Shown: in pieces, positions 1 to 28,900 of the stretch
How the letters are laid out: each line of letters starts with the position of its first letter
Position numbering within the stretch: the stretch's first letter is position 1
Source: Archivesica marissinica
Taxonomy: Eukaryota > Mollusca > Bivalvia > Venerida > Vesicomyidae
NCBI GenBank assembly: GCA_014843695.1
Contig: CM026404.1
Coordinates: forward strand, 6,885,773-6,949,772
DNA: 64,000 nt
Reading direction: 5' to 3'
Translations under genes and position numbers: made by a program
Notes under the pieces: generated by a model
The model's input: only the letters and a program-made list of their open reading frames with translations
Databases searched by the model: none
What the model was told of the DNA's origin: nothing

Positions 1-54
1 TATTGCTGTGGATATAAGTCATTGTACTTTGCATTATCAGATGTGTATACACGT

Positions 55-1390
55 ATGTATACTAGAGTGCATAGAAAACGCACACCTACATTATATACTA
101 GAGTGCATAGAAAACGCACACCTACATTATATACTAGAGTGCATAGAAAACGCACACCTACATTATATACTGGAGTGCATAGAAAACGCACACCTACATT
201 ATATACTGGAGTGCATAGAAAACGCACACCTACATTATATACTAGAGTGCATAGAAAACGCACACCTACATTATATACTAGAGTGCATAGAAAACGCACA
301 CCTACATTGTATACTAGAGTGCATAGAAAACGCACACCTACATTATATACTAGAGTGCATAGAAAACGCACACCTACATTATATACTAGAGTGCATAGAA
401 AACGCACACCTACATTATATACTAGAGTGCATAGAAAACGCACACCTACATTATATACTAGAGTGCATAGAAAACGCACACCTACATTATATACTAGAGT
501 GCATAGAAAACGCACACCTACATTATATACTAGAGTGCATAGAAAACGCACACCTACATTATATACTAGAGTGCATAGAAAGCGCACACCTACATTATAT
601 ACTAGAGTGCATAGAAAACGCACACCTACATTATATACTAGTGCATAGAAACGCACACCTACATTATTACTAGAGTGCATAGAAAACGCACACCTACATT
701 ATATACTAGAGTGCATAGAAAACGCACACCTACATTATATACTAGAGTGCATAGAAAACGCACACCTACATTATATACTAGAGTGCATAGAAAACGCACA
801 CCTACATTATATACTAGAGTGCATAGAAAACGCACACCTACATTATATACTAGAGTGCATAGAAAACGCACACCTACATTGTATACTAGAGTGCATAGAA
901 AACGCACACCTACATTGTATACTAGAGTGCATAGAAAACGCACACCTACATTGTATACTAGAGTGCATAGAAAACGCACACCTACATTGTATACTAGAGT
1001 GCATAGAAAACGCACACCTACATTGTATACTAGAGTGCATAGAAAACGCACACCTACATTGTATACTAGAGTGCATAGAAAACGCACACCTACATTGTAT
1101 ACTAGAGTGCATAGAAAACGCACACCTACATTGTATACTAGAGTGCATAGAAAACGCACACCTACATTGTATACTAGAGTGCATAGAAAACGCACACCTA
1201 CATTGTATACTAGAGTGCATAGAAAACGCACACCTACATTGTATACTAGAGTGCATAGAAAACGCACACCTACATTGTATACTAGAGTGCATAGAAAACG
1301 CACACATACATTATATACTAGAGTGCATAGAAAACGCACACCTAGATTATATACTAGAGTGCATAGAAAACGCACACCTACATTATATGA
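55..1390. repeat. 36-bp satellite, about 37 copies
   Basis: Tandem 36-bp units that carry ATACTAGAGTGCATAG and AAAACGCACACCTACATT. Units ending ATTATAT dominate the left part and ATTGTAT units form a block around 877-1310, which points to local homogenisation. The period is a multiple of three, so open frames cross it on both strands; they are not genes. The unit matches the terminal inverted repeat of the MITE at 12591-12815. Confidence 0.97.
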
Positions 1391-1797
1391 TTATTATTAC
1401 ATGAAAACGAAATACGAAGGGCACATCTTTATTACATTATTATATTTCGGGTTTTACGCCAGCATCAGCACCATGTTGGGCTATATCGCCGGCGGGCAGT
1501 TTACCTAACAACACCTTTCCTGGGCAGGCTCCAGTGGTTAACCAGTAATTGGGTGCACCAACCTCCGTAAGAAACAGCCGACTTTTTCATATAAATGAAA
1601 CACGGTCTGATGATAGGTTACAGTGTCTTAAACAAGTCAGCGACCTTAACCACTCGACCACGGAGGCGGACCATCTTTATTACAAAACACAAACTGAAAA
1701 ACTTTAAGAAAACGCATTCTATGTATTTATATAGTTATTGTTTTTCATGTAAAAACACACTTATCCGAAGTGTGCGTTTTCTATGTCCTCTAGTATA
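1386..1797 (+). mobile_element. MITE (ATACTAGAGG-type TIR), left end expanded into the satellite, split by a SINE
   Basis: The interior (1386-1436 and 1685-1797) aligns with 12619-12815. The right TIR GTGTGCGTTTTCTATG then TCCTCTAGTATA (1770-1797) is the reverse complement of the satellite unit. Its outer edge lies 28 bases upstream of the TPC exon at 1826. Confidence 0.8.
1437..1672 (-). mobile_element. SINE-C (tRNA-headed), with 12-bp target duplication
   Basis: Reverse-strand tRNA-like head near 1640-1672 and a body with the AGGCTCCAGTGG segment also seen at 5248-5496 and 48207-48465. It is flanked by ATCTTTATTACA at 1425-1436 and 1673-1684, a clean target-site duplication inside the MITE. 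Confidence 0.85.
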
Positions 1798-1825
1798 TAT
1801 ATTATCATGTCATATTTGAATACAG

Positions 1826-18712
<16,887 letters not shown>

Positions 18713-18730
18713 GATAATGTTCTACTGTGT

Positions 18731-18736
18731 AATAAA
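18731..18736 (+). promoter_or_regulatory. Putative polyadenylation signal of the TPC gene
   Basis: AATAAA lies 18 bases after the TPC stop codon. A 3' UTR this short would be unusual, so a further downstream site is possible. Confidence 0.4.
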
Positions 18737-18884
18737 CGAACATGAACACATGTGTTTGCCCTCCCCCACACACCCCAACCACCACCCTCGTGTTTTTAGA
18801 AATTAGTTTATTACCGTGTCTTTTTATGTCTATTTAACTGTAGTGAACAGAGGCCTGTATTAACTAAATAAGTCGCATATAGCA

Positions 18885-19110
18885 CAGCCGTAGCGCTTTC
18901 TATTCATGTACGAAATGTCAGGAGTTCGAGCCTAGCTGGAGCCGTTACGATTGTGCCCTTAGGCAAGGCATTTAAATTCATTCCTCATTACCTCTTCTCT
19001 CTCCCTCGTGGCGATGGATTCCATCAGAAATGAGGTCTCGAGAGTGATTAATATAAGTTGCAAGAATTTGTTTCGCAATCGAGCTAAAATAAATTTGTAT
19101 AAACTATTAA
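18885..19110 (+). mobile_element. SINE-B copy
   Basis: Degenerate head, B-box GAGTTCGAGCC, body and tail as in other SINE-B copies. A short insertion (ATTCCTCATT) sits before CCTCTTCTCT. Confidence 0.85.
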
Positions 19111-19193
19111 CTAAATATAAGGCAAGTTATATTTTAATACAAATAATAGTCATCGGATACAAGCTGCGTGATAACACACTATGAGTAGGTTGT

Positions 19194-19418
19194 GTGTGTG
19201 TTTTACGTTTATTTATCGTCGCTACCGGTTGCCCATATGAGCGACGCCTCCTGAAGATATTAGTCATTTTAGATTTTGGAGGATAGTGCATGATACAGAC
19301 AGAGACCCATTCCAGAGTCTCCTCTGGTTCTTTTACGTGCACGGTGTAAAGCACCGACACGAGACCTCGGTTTAACGTCCCATCTGAAAGACTGTTAATT
19401 GTATTAGGGTCACCCATT
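19194..19418 (-). mobile_element. SINE-A, head truncated
   Basis: Tail at the left (CGTCGCTACCGGTTGCCC), body to TTAGGGTCACCC. The tRNA-like head is replaced by the next element. Confidence 0.85.
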
Positions 19419-19420
19419 GT

Positions 19421-19616
19421 ACAGTCAAACTTGTATTAAGACACCACCAACGTGAAAGGCAAAAAATGGTCTCTAAGCAGGAATGGTCTATTAATGCAGG
19501 CTAATTTGTTCATGTTAATTGGTTCCTTAGCAACACAAATGGGAACAGGAATATTGGTATCTTAATACAGGTGGTCTCTTACTAGACATGGTCTTTCGGG
19601 CAACATTGACTGTATT
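19421..19616. mobile_element. MITE, divergent ACAGTCAAAC family member
   Basis: Begins TACAGTCAAACTTGTATT and ends ACATTGACTGTA. The interior differs from the main family (GGTCTCTAAGCAGG, GGTGGTCTCTTACT). Confidence 0.7.
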
Positions 19617-19782
19617 GACATAGCTTTCTCATTGACAGACAGCACATATTATTCTTGTGTGGATAATTTCATTTCGTGTTCCACTAATATTGCGATGACA
19701 TTTAGTTTTTATGTATGCATATGGTTGTAAAACTATCCACTGTATGTGAAATCTGTTTCGTTTGTTTTTGTGGGATTTAGTT

Positions 19783-20024
19783 TAACCCTTTCAACACCAC
19801 ATACCTCTAAATAGGCTTACAAAAAGTGTAGATCCAGATGATCCGGCTCGTGACGAGCCGTCTCATCAGGATCTGCACTTTTTGCCAGTGATATGACTAT
19901 TTTTAGACATAATTACCCATTTTGATAAATGAACTTGTCCAAATGTGATTTTCTGATTCATTTATTGGTTTATGAATATCATGGACCAGTCCATGTGAGT
20001 TACTTGGTGTTGAATGGGTTAAAC
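19783..20024. mobile_element. Foldback element, AACCCTTTCAACACC family
   Basis: Ends AACCCTTTCAACACCAC and GGTGTTGAATGGGTTAA are inverted repeats. A central palindrome (CCGGCTCGTGACGAGCCG) is flanked by AGATCCAGATG/CATCAGGATCT. Related copy at 58446-58690, fragment at 42094-42168. Confidence 0.85.
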
Positions 20025-20186
20025 AGTATGTATTCCAATAAAGTATATGTATAACATAAGAATATTACAAATTTCAGAAATTTTGAATAATTTGGATTGG
20101 AAAGCAAGTTTTCATAAAGCTTATGTGAATTCCTCTCCAACGAAAATAATACTAAATCGAGTGCTAATTAAGGCGGATATTCTGTA

Positions 20187-20369
20187 TACAGTCAAACCTG
20201 TGTTAGTGGTCACCTCCATTAAGCAGCTAACCAGTATTAAGCAGCCAGTTTCCAGATTCCCAATATGTTATTTTATTATACATTTTACCTCTATTAAGCA
20301 GTCATCTGTCCTAAGCAGCCACTTTATGTCATTCCCTTGGCTGACTTCTTAACACAGGTTTGACTGTAC
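20187..20369. mobile_element. MITE with ACAGTCAAACCTGT termini
   Basis: Full-length copy, TACAGTCAAACCTGTG to ACAGGTTTGACTGTA. Confidence 0.9.
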
Positions 20370-20604
20370 ATGTATGCGAGAAGTACGTACTGTTCAAAGA
20401 AGATACAAGTTGACTTAATAATCATTCAAACAATGAAACCACACACTGATCAATAGATCAGCCAGCGACACCTTACGATGACTCGAAACGCTTTGTGGAT
20501 GATATGTAATTATGGACACTCAGAAACATGCTTGCATGGATGTTCATCCCCATATAGTAAATTATTGAGTGTTGGAGCGCATGGAAGATTTGATTGATAT
20601 TTAA

Positions 20605-21207
20605 AGCAGCATTACATCGTAATAAAGGATGTTTTGGGTAAAATATAAATGCTAATGTGTGTGTTTACAAAAATCGAAATAGTCGCTCAGAAACGATAAA
20701 ATTCCAATAAATTTAAACCGTCGTATACGCGAATTTGTTTATCAACACACGAAATGTAAACACGCATAGCGCGCATGCGTGAAACAACAGAGGATGTAGA
20801 AAACAACGTATATATTTTGAACATGAAAGACTATCTATCTATCTTCCTTGAATGTCGAACCCCTCGTGGAGATGTAGAAATGTCCCTATAAGACTTAGCT
20901 AACTGAGGTATGAATCAACATATCACGTAATTTAATTAAAAAAGACAACGTGGGACAAATGGGGACGATGCATTCCGAATGCAAACAAGTGCGGACGATG
21001 CGTTCCGGTTGTAAACAAGTGCGTGGCCGATCGACTCGGAAAGTCCTACTTTCGGTTTCGAGTTTGTTTTATCGCAAAAAAAAACACTGTTTACCAAATG
21101 AACATAAGCATACAAATTATAATGTTATACTGTGTAGCAGCATTGCTACCCATAGGTAATAATTGAATTTTTCAAATATCTTTTATTTCATACGATGTGA
21201 TGCTGCT
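20605..21207. mobile_element. TTAA-flanked MITE (piggyBac-like target), empty-site copy
   Basis: About 603 bp with AGCAGCATTA/TGATGCTGCT terminal inverted repeats, flanked by TTAA at 20601-20604 and 21208-21211. It carries no transposase. It matches 44703-47464 in reverse orientation, minus the 2.2-kb insert there. It includes a SINE-D-like tail piece near 20840-20890. Confidence 0.88.
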
Positions 21208-21791
21208 TTAATGCTAAATGTCGCACCATCAGTCAAATAGCGACTTCCAGCTCTCATTGGAACACGACCATTTCCAAGCAACCTGTTTATAAATTTAAAT
21301 TAGCAATCCTAACCACACATTGATAATACTGGTGCCCAGTTATTCTAACAAACTTTAAAATACATAAAACGAAACACACTACTGGTCATTGGATGGATTT
21401 CCATATTGTTCTAAGCTACACAACCGTATCAAGTAGACGTGTATGGATACACTGGAGTACGACTGCAAACAGTTGACAAATGATGCAATTGCATTGTCAT
21501 GTTGGAATGAAACACTGAGATTGAATCTCGTAAGGATTTAGTAAATATAGTACATATGTATTCTTGGAAAATAATTGGTCTTACAAAAATCTGTAGAAAA
21601 GCGAAATGTATTTCATTGCAAAAATACGTTTCTATCTCGTGTGCGTCGCTTTGTTGATTCAGTGAATTAGTTTAAACATATTTATTTATCAGGATACATG
21701 TAATATACATTGAGAAATATACAGAAACATACATTTATATCGTGATATGTGGATTGAACTGAAAGCTAAAAGTGTACGGTAATTCTTTCCA

Positions 21792-22195
21792 CGTACTAGA
21801 TGTTGGTACCGGGTATATATGGCGTACTAGATGTTGGTACCGGGTATATATGGCGTACTAGATGTTGGTACCGCGTATATATGGCGTACTAGATGTTGGT
21901 ACCGGGTATATATGGCGTACTAGATGTTGATACCGGGTATATATGGCGTACTAGATGTTGGTACCGGGTATATATGGCGTACTAGATGTTGGTACCGGGT
22001 ATATATGGCGTACTAGATGTTGGTACCGCGTATATATGGCGTACTAGATGTTGGTACCGGGTATATATGGCGTACTAGATGTTGATACCGGGTATATATG
22101 GCGTACTAGATGTTGGTACCGGGTATATATGGCGTACTAGATGTTGGTACCGGGTATATATGGCGTACTAGATGTTGGTACCGCGTATATATGGC
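21792..22195. repeat. 31-bp minisatellite, 13 units, with a 5-unit higher-order repeat
   Basis: Unit GGCGTACTAGATGTTGGTAC then CGGGTATATAT. Variants follow the order GG, GG, GC, GG, GATACC (155-bp super-unit), repeated about 2.6 times. Confidence 0.95.
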
Positions 22196-22271
22196 AAATT
22201 CAGTGAATTATATTGTCATTGAACAACAGGCGGAATTTGAAATTGTACAAGAATGTATCTAGAAAAGCTTA

Positions 22272-22508
22272 TTAGTTTATACAAATTTATTTGATCTCGA
22301 TTGCGAAACAAGTTATTTCAACTTATATTAATCACTCTCGAGACCTCATTCCTGATGGAATCCATCGCCACGAGGGAGAGAGAAGAGGCAACGTGGAATT
22401 TAAATGCCTTGCCTAAGAGCACAATCGTAACGGCTCCAGCGGGGCTCGAACTCCGGACCTTTCGCACCTGAAGCGAACGTGCATCCACTGCGCTATCACG
22501 ACTTCCAC
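22272..22508 (-). mobile_element. SINE-B, full length
   Basis: Reverse complement; tail GTTTATACAAATTTATTTG at the left, head CGCTATCACGACTTCCAC at the right. Confidence 0.92.
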
Positions 22509-23049
22509 AAAAGCTTATTGATGATTTATATAGGATAGAGCATAGCGCCAACAGATTTTTAAAACTTAATAATATTGTATAGCAACTTTTTCACAATGAG
22601 GATAACAATTTACAAATTACATATCACAATAACATTACTGTCACATATTTAACTTCTAATCTAAATATCTAATATCTAAATCCGGATAATCTCAATATAC
22701 ATATACAGGACATTAAGTGCAAAAGGATTGGGCTACAAGTTTTAAAAACATTAGCAACAGCAATTCCAAAAAATAGAGGCAACCGATGGTGATAATAAAG
22801 GGATACATGTAATTAAAAAGTGATATTTACTTTACACATACGCTTGTTCTTACGACTTGATTTGTGCAATATAATTATATATTGAATAAAATGTATTAAA
22901 TTTGTTCTGTTTGTGTCTTATATTTTGCTACAATTATTGCCCTCATTGCCTAGAATACTTCTGCTACGTGTTATGCCAATTAGTCTACTCTATACCAAAG
23001 ATGATCATAACAGTTGAGGATAGCAGGTGGACCTTGTCGGACATAACTA

Positions 23050-23290
23050 CCGTGAGATCATTTATGCCCTTAAGATCACCATTTGAGCACAGTCCAACTA
23101 CTGTGGGGTCATTTATGCCTTAAGATCACCATTTGAGCACAGTCCAACTACTGTGGGGTCATTTATGCCTTAAGATCACCATTTGAGCACAGTCCAACTA
23201 CTGTGGGGTCATTTATGCCCTTAAGATCACCATTTGAGCACAATCCAACTACGTGTGGTCATTTAAGATCACCATTTGAGCACACTCAGT
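23050..23290. repeat. 53-bp tandem repeat, about 4.5 units
   Basis: Units with AAGATCACCATTTGAGCAC and GTCCAACTACTGTGGGGTC, the last ones shortened. Confidence 0.9.
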
Positions 23291-23629
23291 AAGCTTCCAC
23301 TTGATGTTGACATATGCAAAATATATAAGCTCTGAACATTTGGGTTTCTGAGACTACAGTTTTACTATACAGTTCACACCGTTATGTCGAATTCCGCCGG
23401 ACAGAACAAAATACTTCGACATAATCGAGGATTGACTTAACGAAATTCGATATAAACAGAGCCAGTTATATGTAAAATGATAGTGTCTGAATCGGGACTT
23501 TGATCTGACTTCGAAATAACCGGGAAATTCGACAGAACTGACTTTGACATAGCGGATATAGACTATATATATATCAATGTAAATAATGTGACTCATACAG
23601 TTGGGCGAAATACGATTCCATAAATACCA

Positions 23630-23850
23630 ATTTGGGCAAACTTAGTAAAGGTTCACATATAGAAAAGATCTGGACATTATGGCTTCTGAGAAGGAGATAC
23701 ACAATTTGAGCAAACTTAGTAAAGGTTTACATATAGAAAAGATCTGGACATTATGGCTTCTGAGAAGAAGATTATTAACGAATTTTAGTATCTCAGTCTA
23801 TGCAGATTATGTGACTACGTTATCTATGCAGATTATGTGACTACGTTATC
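23630..23850. repeat. Short tandem duplications
   Basis: Two copies of a roughly 66-bp unit with AACTTAGTAAAGGTT and AAAAGATCTGGACATTATGG, then two copies of a 29-bp unit with CTATGCAGATTATGTGAC. Confidence 0.85.
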
Positions 23851-24567
23851 ACCATTTGAGCAAAATTAGTAGAGATCCACTAGCCAAATATAAAATAATA
23901 AAATTTCCGTACATGCACGAGCCGGTGGCATCTGATTCTGAAACGCTCTCCTCCAAATTGTTTTTCTTTCTTTCTCCAATAAAATATCATCATAGCCAAT
24001 TGTGGTGGTGTAATTGGATGATCTAGTGTAGCTGGTCATCCTGTTGCACAATCACCATCATATCTTAACATATATTTCAAAATTAGTATCATTTTCTCAC
24101 ATTCTAAAATTATTGAGTTACTCAATATTTGACAGTAATTTTGTTGCTTAATTCTAACGGTATGTTTTGTAAATGATTCGTAGGAAAGAGGTAACCATAT
24201 AAGCAAGTTGCTTTCTCCTCAATCCTACATGTATTTTCTTATTGTGATCATTATATTATGTATATTCATTGAAATAAAATATTGTTTAAACTAAATATAA
24301 AATATGTGCGCATTATGGTTCATGAGAAGATTCTTATTTTTTTTATAGAAACTGTAGTAAGAACGCTTCCCCACCCACTGGCAATCATGTGTTTAGCAAT
24401 ACATGTACATGTATATACTTCTTGAACAAACTATATATAGACTATCATCTAGTTGTGCTCCTCACGACAAAAGTCGATCACAAAATCTCACATTGAGCAG
24501 ACTATGAACCATTTCCCCTCTAAATGATTTACACTTGAACCAGGAACTTATATAGAAATCAAATACA

Positions 24568-24748
24568 GTACAACCTGTCTTAAGCAGCCAGCCAAGTGAA
24601 TCACAGAAATTGGCTGCTTATCACATGTGGCTGCTTAATATAGGTCAAGTGTATAATAAAACAACATATTGGGAATCTGGAAACTGGCTGCTTAATCAAG
24701 GTTGGCTGTTTAATAGAGGTGACCACTAAACACAGGTTTGACTATAGA
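24568..24748. mobile_element. MITE with ACAGTCAAACCTGT termini (reverse orientation)
   Basis: Reverse-oriented copy, ACAGTACAACCTGTCTTAAG to ACACAGGTTTGACTATAG. Confidence 0.88.
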
Positions 24749-24749
24749 T

Positions 24750-25330
24750 CATGATTGACCTCAATAACTTGAAAATACGTCATTGGTCGTGATCATAGAG
24801 TAAGGTTCCTGTGAGACCGGTGCAAGACTATGCCTCTTATTTCATGATCACTAGTATTGACATAGCTTCGAGTTATTTGGCTATATGTATAATAGTATAT
24901 ACATAATCTTTTTAAATGTCCCGGAACAAGAATACTATATATAAATAAAATATAACAAGCTAGATCACATGATCAATATATATTGATGTAAAACCCTATA
25001 TGATTTAATTTATATGTTTTATAAATAGTAGTTTAGTATTGTGTGGCAGACGAGCTAGCAGTGTAACAACCATGCTTAACAACATATCCCGGGAAGGTTT
25101 ACAACAACGCTGCCACAATGATAAAGTCACCACATCACACCATACCGTATGACCAACATCACGCTGATAGGTAATGACCTGAGTTACAGAGCTCGTCCAG
25201 CACTATCGATTTCTTCTACACTAGGGTTTCTTCTTTAGTTTAAACATAGTTTATTTCAAACCATACAGCATATACAAATATACAGTTTACACAAAAGTTA
25301 GATACATGAATGAAAAGAGATTAGAACCGA
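24750..25330. other. Unassigned intergenic sequence
   Basis: AT-rich single-copy-looking DNA between the TPC and SNRPD2 genes. No exon, tRNA head or inverted terminus was recognised. Confidence 0.5.
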
Positions 25331-25339
25331 AAGCTAGTA

Positions 25340-25470
25340 TAGCTTATAGAGGTCTTCTCCTTCTTTACAAGTACCATACGACTGTGGAACACGCTTCCAG
25401 CTCTAGTTGCAGCAGCCAGTACCATCGAGGGCTTCAAGTCCGAGTTGCTGACAGTCGTGTTATTTTTAGA
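25340..25470 (+). pseudogene. Non-LTR retrotransposon (LINE) reverse transcriptase, C-terminal fragment
   Basis: In one frame it reads RLWNTLPALVAAASTIEGFK then SELLTVVLF before a stop. This is the usual end of LINE reverse transcriptase proteins (W-N-x-L-P). Upstream parts are absent or frameshifted, so it is a 5'-truncated remnant. Confidence 0.75.
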
Positions 25471-25921
25471 ATTTTAACCTGTATTTGTATACAGTAGTTT
25501 TTAATTGTAATGTGGTGTCCTCAACGACCTAAGTACAGTCACCCGGCTTCGATATCCTGTTACTGATACTCCTGTTGTGTAGCCTTCTGGGAAGTAGTAT
25601 AAGTAGGCCTAGTATGGGCACCATCAATACATCAGTTATGACTGCGTTTTCTGCCATTTGATTTGATTACAGAATGAGCGTATTTGTAAATACGAAAGAT
25701 TGCTGAAATATGAAAGCTAAATTACGTAATAAAACCTACACACAAATAAAGAAAGTCGAAAGAATAACTGCTTGGATTAGTGGTCATTGATCTAAATAAA
25801 ATGTGAATTTCACAAATTCAATGTTTTATGAGTTGCACCGTTATTTCGCTTTGTTTACGTTTAGCGGCAAAGCTCAATTTTTGGGAGCCGAATAAAATCG
25901 GTTTACATCTTAATATTTACG

Positions 25922-25926
25922 ATGGC
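25922..25926 (+). CDS. SNRPD2: SNRPD2 exon 1, coding part of 5 bases
   Basis: ATGGC is followed directly by GTAAGTTG, a strong donor. Joined to the exon at 27570 it gives M-A-G-L-M-P-K-P-K, matching the start of other Sm D2 proteins. The 5' UTR lies just upstream; its start was not determined. Confidence 0.88.
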
Positions 25927-28900
25927 GTAAGTTGTTATATATTATGCTTAGCAATAATAAAGCTCTTCTTTGTATCTTCAATGGCTTTATTTTCAGCATT
26001 GGAATGATTTCTAGGCGAAATGTGAATGCTTAAAAACACCGGTAAACCGGAAGTTGATTTTATAAAGATCACAAACCCTTGTCCATGGGGTATACCTTGG
26101 AGAAAGGCCTACAATAAATACTCTATGATAATGTGGGAGGGGTTTTATTCGTTTGTACGAAACTTATATTTTGTTGAGGGGGTGGTCAGGTTTGAAATGA
26201 AGTTGTTGAGATGTATGCATGTCCAATTAAATTATTAATGTCAAACCCATTACGGGGACCTAGACAAGCTGGTTTTGTATGTATGTTCCATTAATGTCAA
26301 ACGGTTGAAACCCCTTGTGGGGACGTAGGCAGGCTTAGCCGACCTAAGCGGTTAACCAGTACTAAGCAATGTGTGTTTGGCCTTGCTCAATGACACTAGT
26401 TTACATACGTGGCCTGACGAGTATTGAGCCCAGGACTGTGGGATTCGAAACATGTCTATATCCCTGCGAGGGGTTCGACATTACAGGAAGATAAATCTGA
26501 AGCTTTAACACTGGACCACGGACACCACACTAGACGAGATATAGGAGATTGTTCTCTAACAGTGTACTTCTATGCAGAGTTGGATGATGAGGCCGAGCCC
26601 TCCGGAGAGATGAGAATGAACGATCTCTCTGGTCTAGAGAGTTTGGAAGAAAGATGAGATTCCATACTGAGAAATGGAAGGTTATCCATGTATGCATCAA
26701 TGCCCATGTTATGTATATGCTGTTGCTGAACGGAATCACCACCCATCAAAATGCTTAGTACAATCTAACTGACCAAAACAGAATATATTTATTCGGCTTG
26801 TCGCGGACACAACTACTATATATATCACTATTCACAGACACATTGAAAATAATTAACTTACATCCGTTTTTAACTTCGTGGATTGAATGCCTCGCTGTAG
26901 AAATTTTATTTCAATTATTGTTTTCATTCACATCACATGATTAGATTGAAAAACATGTATGCAAGAAGGCCACTGATTGTACTATGTATGTTCCATTAAT
27001 GTCAAACCCCTTGCGGGGACGTAGACATGGTTTCCTGTGCAAGCTTAGCCGACCTAAGTGGTTAACTAGTATTAAGCAATGTGTGTGACATGCCTTGCTC
27101 AATGACACTACATAAGTGGCCTGACCGAGTATCGAACCCGGGACCGATCAATTCCAAATCCGACGCTCTACCACTGGACTACGGATGCCACACATGCTGG
27201 TTCTAAAAATATCTCGCACTTCCTGGTATTCGCTTGGTAGCTGCTTAAGACAGGTTTGATTGTAGCTCGTATATTTATTATTTTCTTACTTATGTTTAGA
27301 ACAATTGCGCAACAATGCAAGCTGAAAACAACACGAATTGAAATGTGCAAATCATTATTTCTCAGTTACTGTGTAGTATAATGGGTGGAATGCCCATTAA
27401 CCATTTTGACATTTATATTGTGCGAGTACTTGCTTTCATTTTCTTTCTCTTGCAAAGATTTCAGTATCATTTGCTACTGTATAAATTGAATGATAGGATG
27501 CCACAAAACCCAACTCTACCTACAACAAATGCACCTTTACAATACTAATGTTTTCCATGTTTTTTTCAGAGGTTTAATGCCCAAGCCTAAGAGTGAGATG
27601 ACTCCAGAGGAGTTGTCACAGAGGGAGCAGGAGGAGTTTAACACGGGACCCCTGTCCGTGCTCACACAATCTGTGAAGAACAACACACAGGTTCTCATCA
27701 ATTGTAGAAACAACAAGAAACTGCTGGGCAGGGTGAAAGCTTTTGACAGGTACATATACTGCTACGGTCACTATGGGTGGAGTAAAAATAGTGGAATTTA
27801 TTGTTAAAGGATTGTCTTTCTGGCAGTGTCATAATGATATAATAGTATACAGAATGACTATCAATTGTAATCTTTAAACATCCGCTGTTTTTTAGTAAGT
27901 CATAGGTAAGCCAGCGGAAAGTTTAGATAACTTGTCACATGTTAACCATATCGCAGACCTGTAAGTGCAGGTATCAGCCCTATAGGTTCACACTTACTGA
28001 CTTAGGCTAATAGTTTGTGTCTGCTCTATTGAACCGCCAGATGAGTTTTAGAATGACTTGCTGAGTGTCTGTAATTGTGAACCAACATTTGTTTATTATT
28101 GAATAATGCTCGTTGGTGAAGGGACTCCCATGGTAATGTTGTTTTGAGATAGTGCAATTCCAATTAATTTTAAATTAATTATGTGAACATCATGAGCTAT
28201 AATAGTAAATCTGTGCGCGTGTTGTTTCTTTCACGTCTGGGTTTTGAACTTGTTTACATTAATTTTTGTCCACAAATAATGGTGTACATGAAGTTTGTTT
28301 AATATTTCAATTATGTGTTTAATATTAATATACAAGTAAAAACTAAATATTCGACGATAAATAAACATAAAACACTTGAATTGTTTTATGAAATACTTCC
28401 TGTGCTCATTCTAGGTCATAATTTTTGGGAGAATGGCAAATAGCAGTCAGTTGTCGTTCTTAACTAGATGGCGCCACCTGACCCGGTCCCGATACATTTG
28501 GAGTGATTCGGATTTTATCGTACTTTCCTTAGAAAACAATGTAAACACGCTCATACATAATAACACAAAATAATAGATAATTATGCCTTCAACCTGCTGC
28601 TGTGTACCCCAGTGTCATTTAAGAGGAGGACATGAGTTTCCGAAAGATTATGATAGGCGTTCCAAGTGGGTGAACGCGATTAGAAGGATAGACGAATCTT
28701 TCAAAGATTGGCAGCCTTCGAAGATGTAAGCCTTTTTTCTCAACCACCCAACTGAATAATGACATCAACCACGCGTTTTGACCCTAACCCTGGGCGGAGC
28801 AAGTGATGAAGGCGTTCTTTATGCGTGGTTGATACTATATTCTGATCGGCTGGTTGAGATAAAGATTTTACGCTTCGACGACTGCAGTCCATTTCAGAGC

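Noticed and set aside
8..1508. Long open frames with a 12-residue repeat on both strands
   Set aside because: Products of a 36-bp satellite whose period is divisible by three; frames are open in several registers and no start, splice or domain evidence exists.
26424..26657. Short acidic frame as a gene
   Set aside because: Starts inside a degenerate SINE-D and has no recognisable domain or splice partner.
28583..28725. Host THAP-domain gene
   Set aside because: It lies just inside a transposon TIR and has no recognisable following exon.
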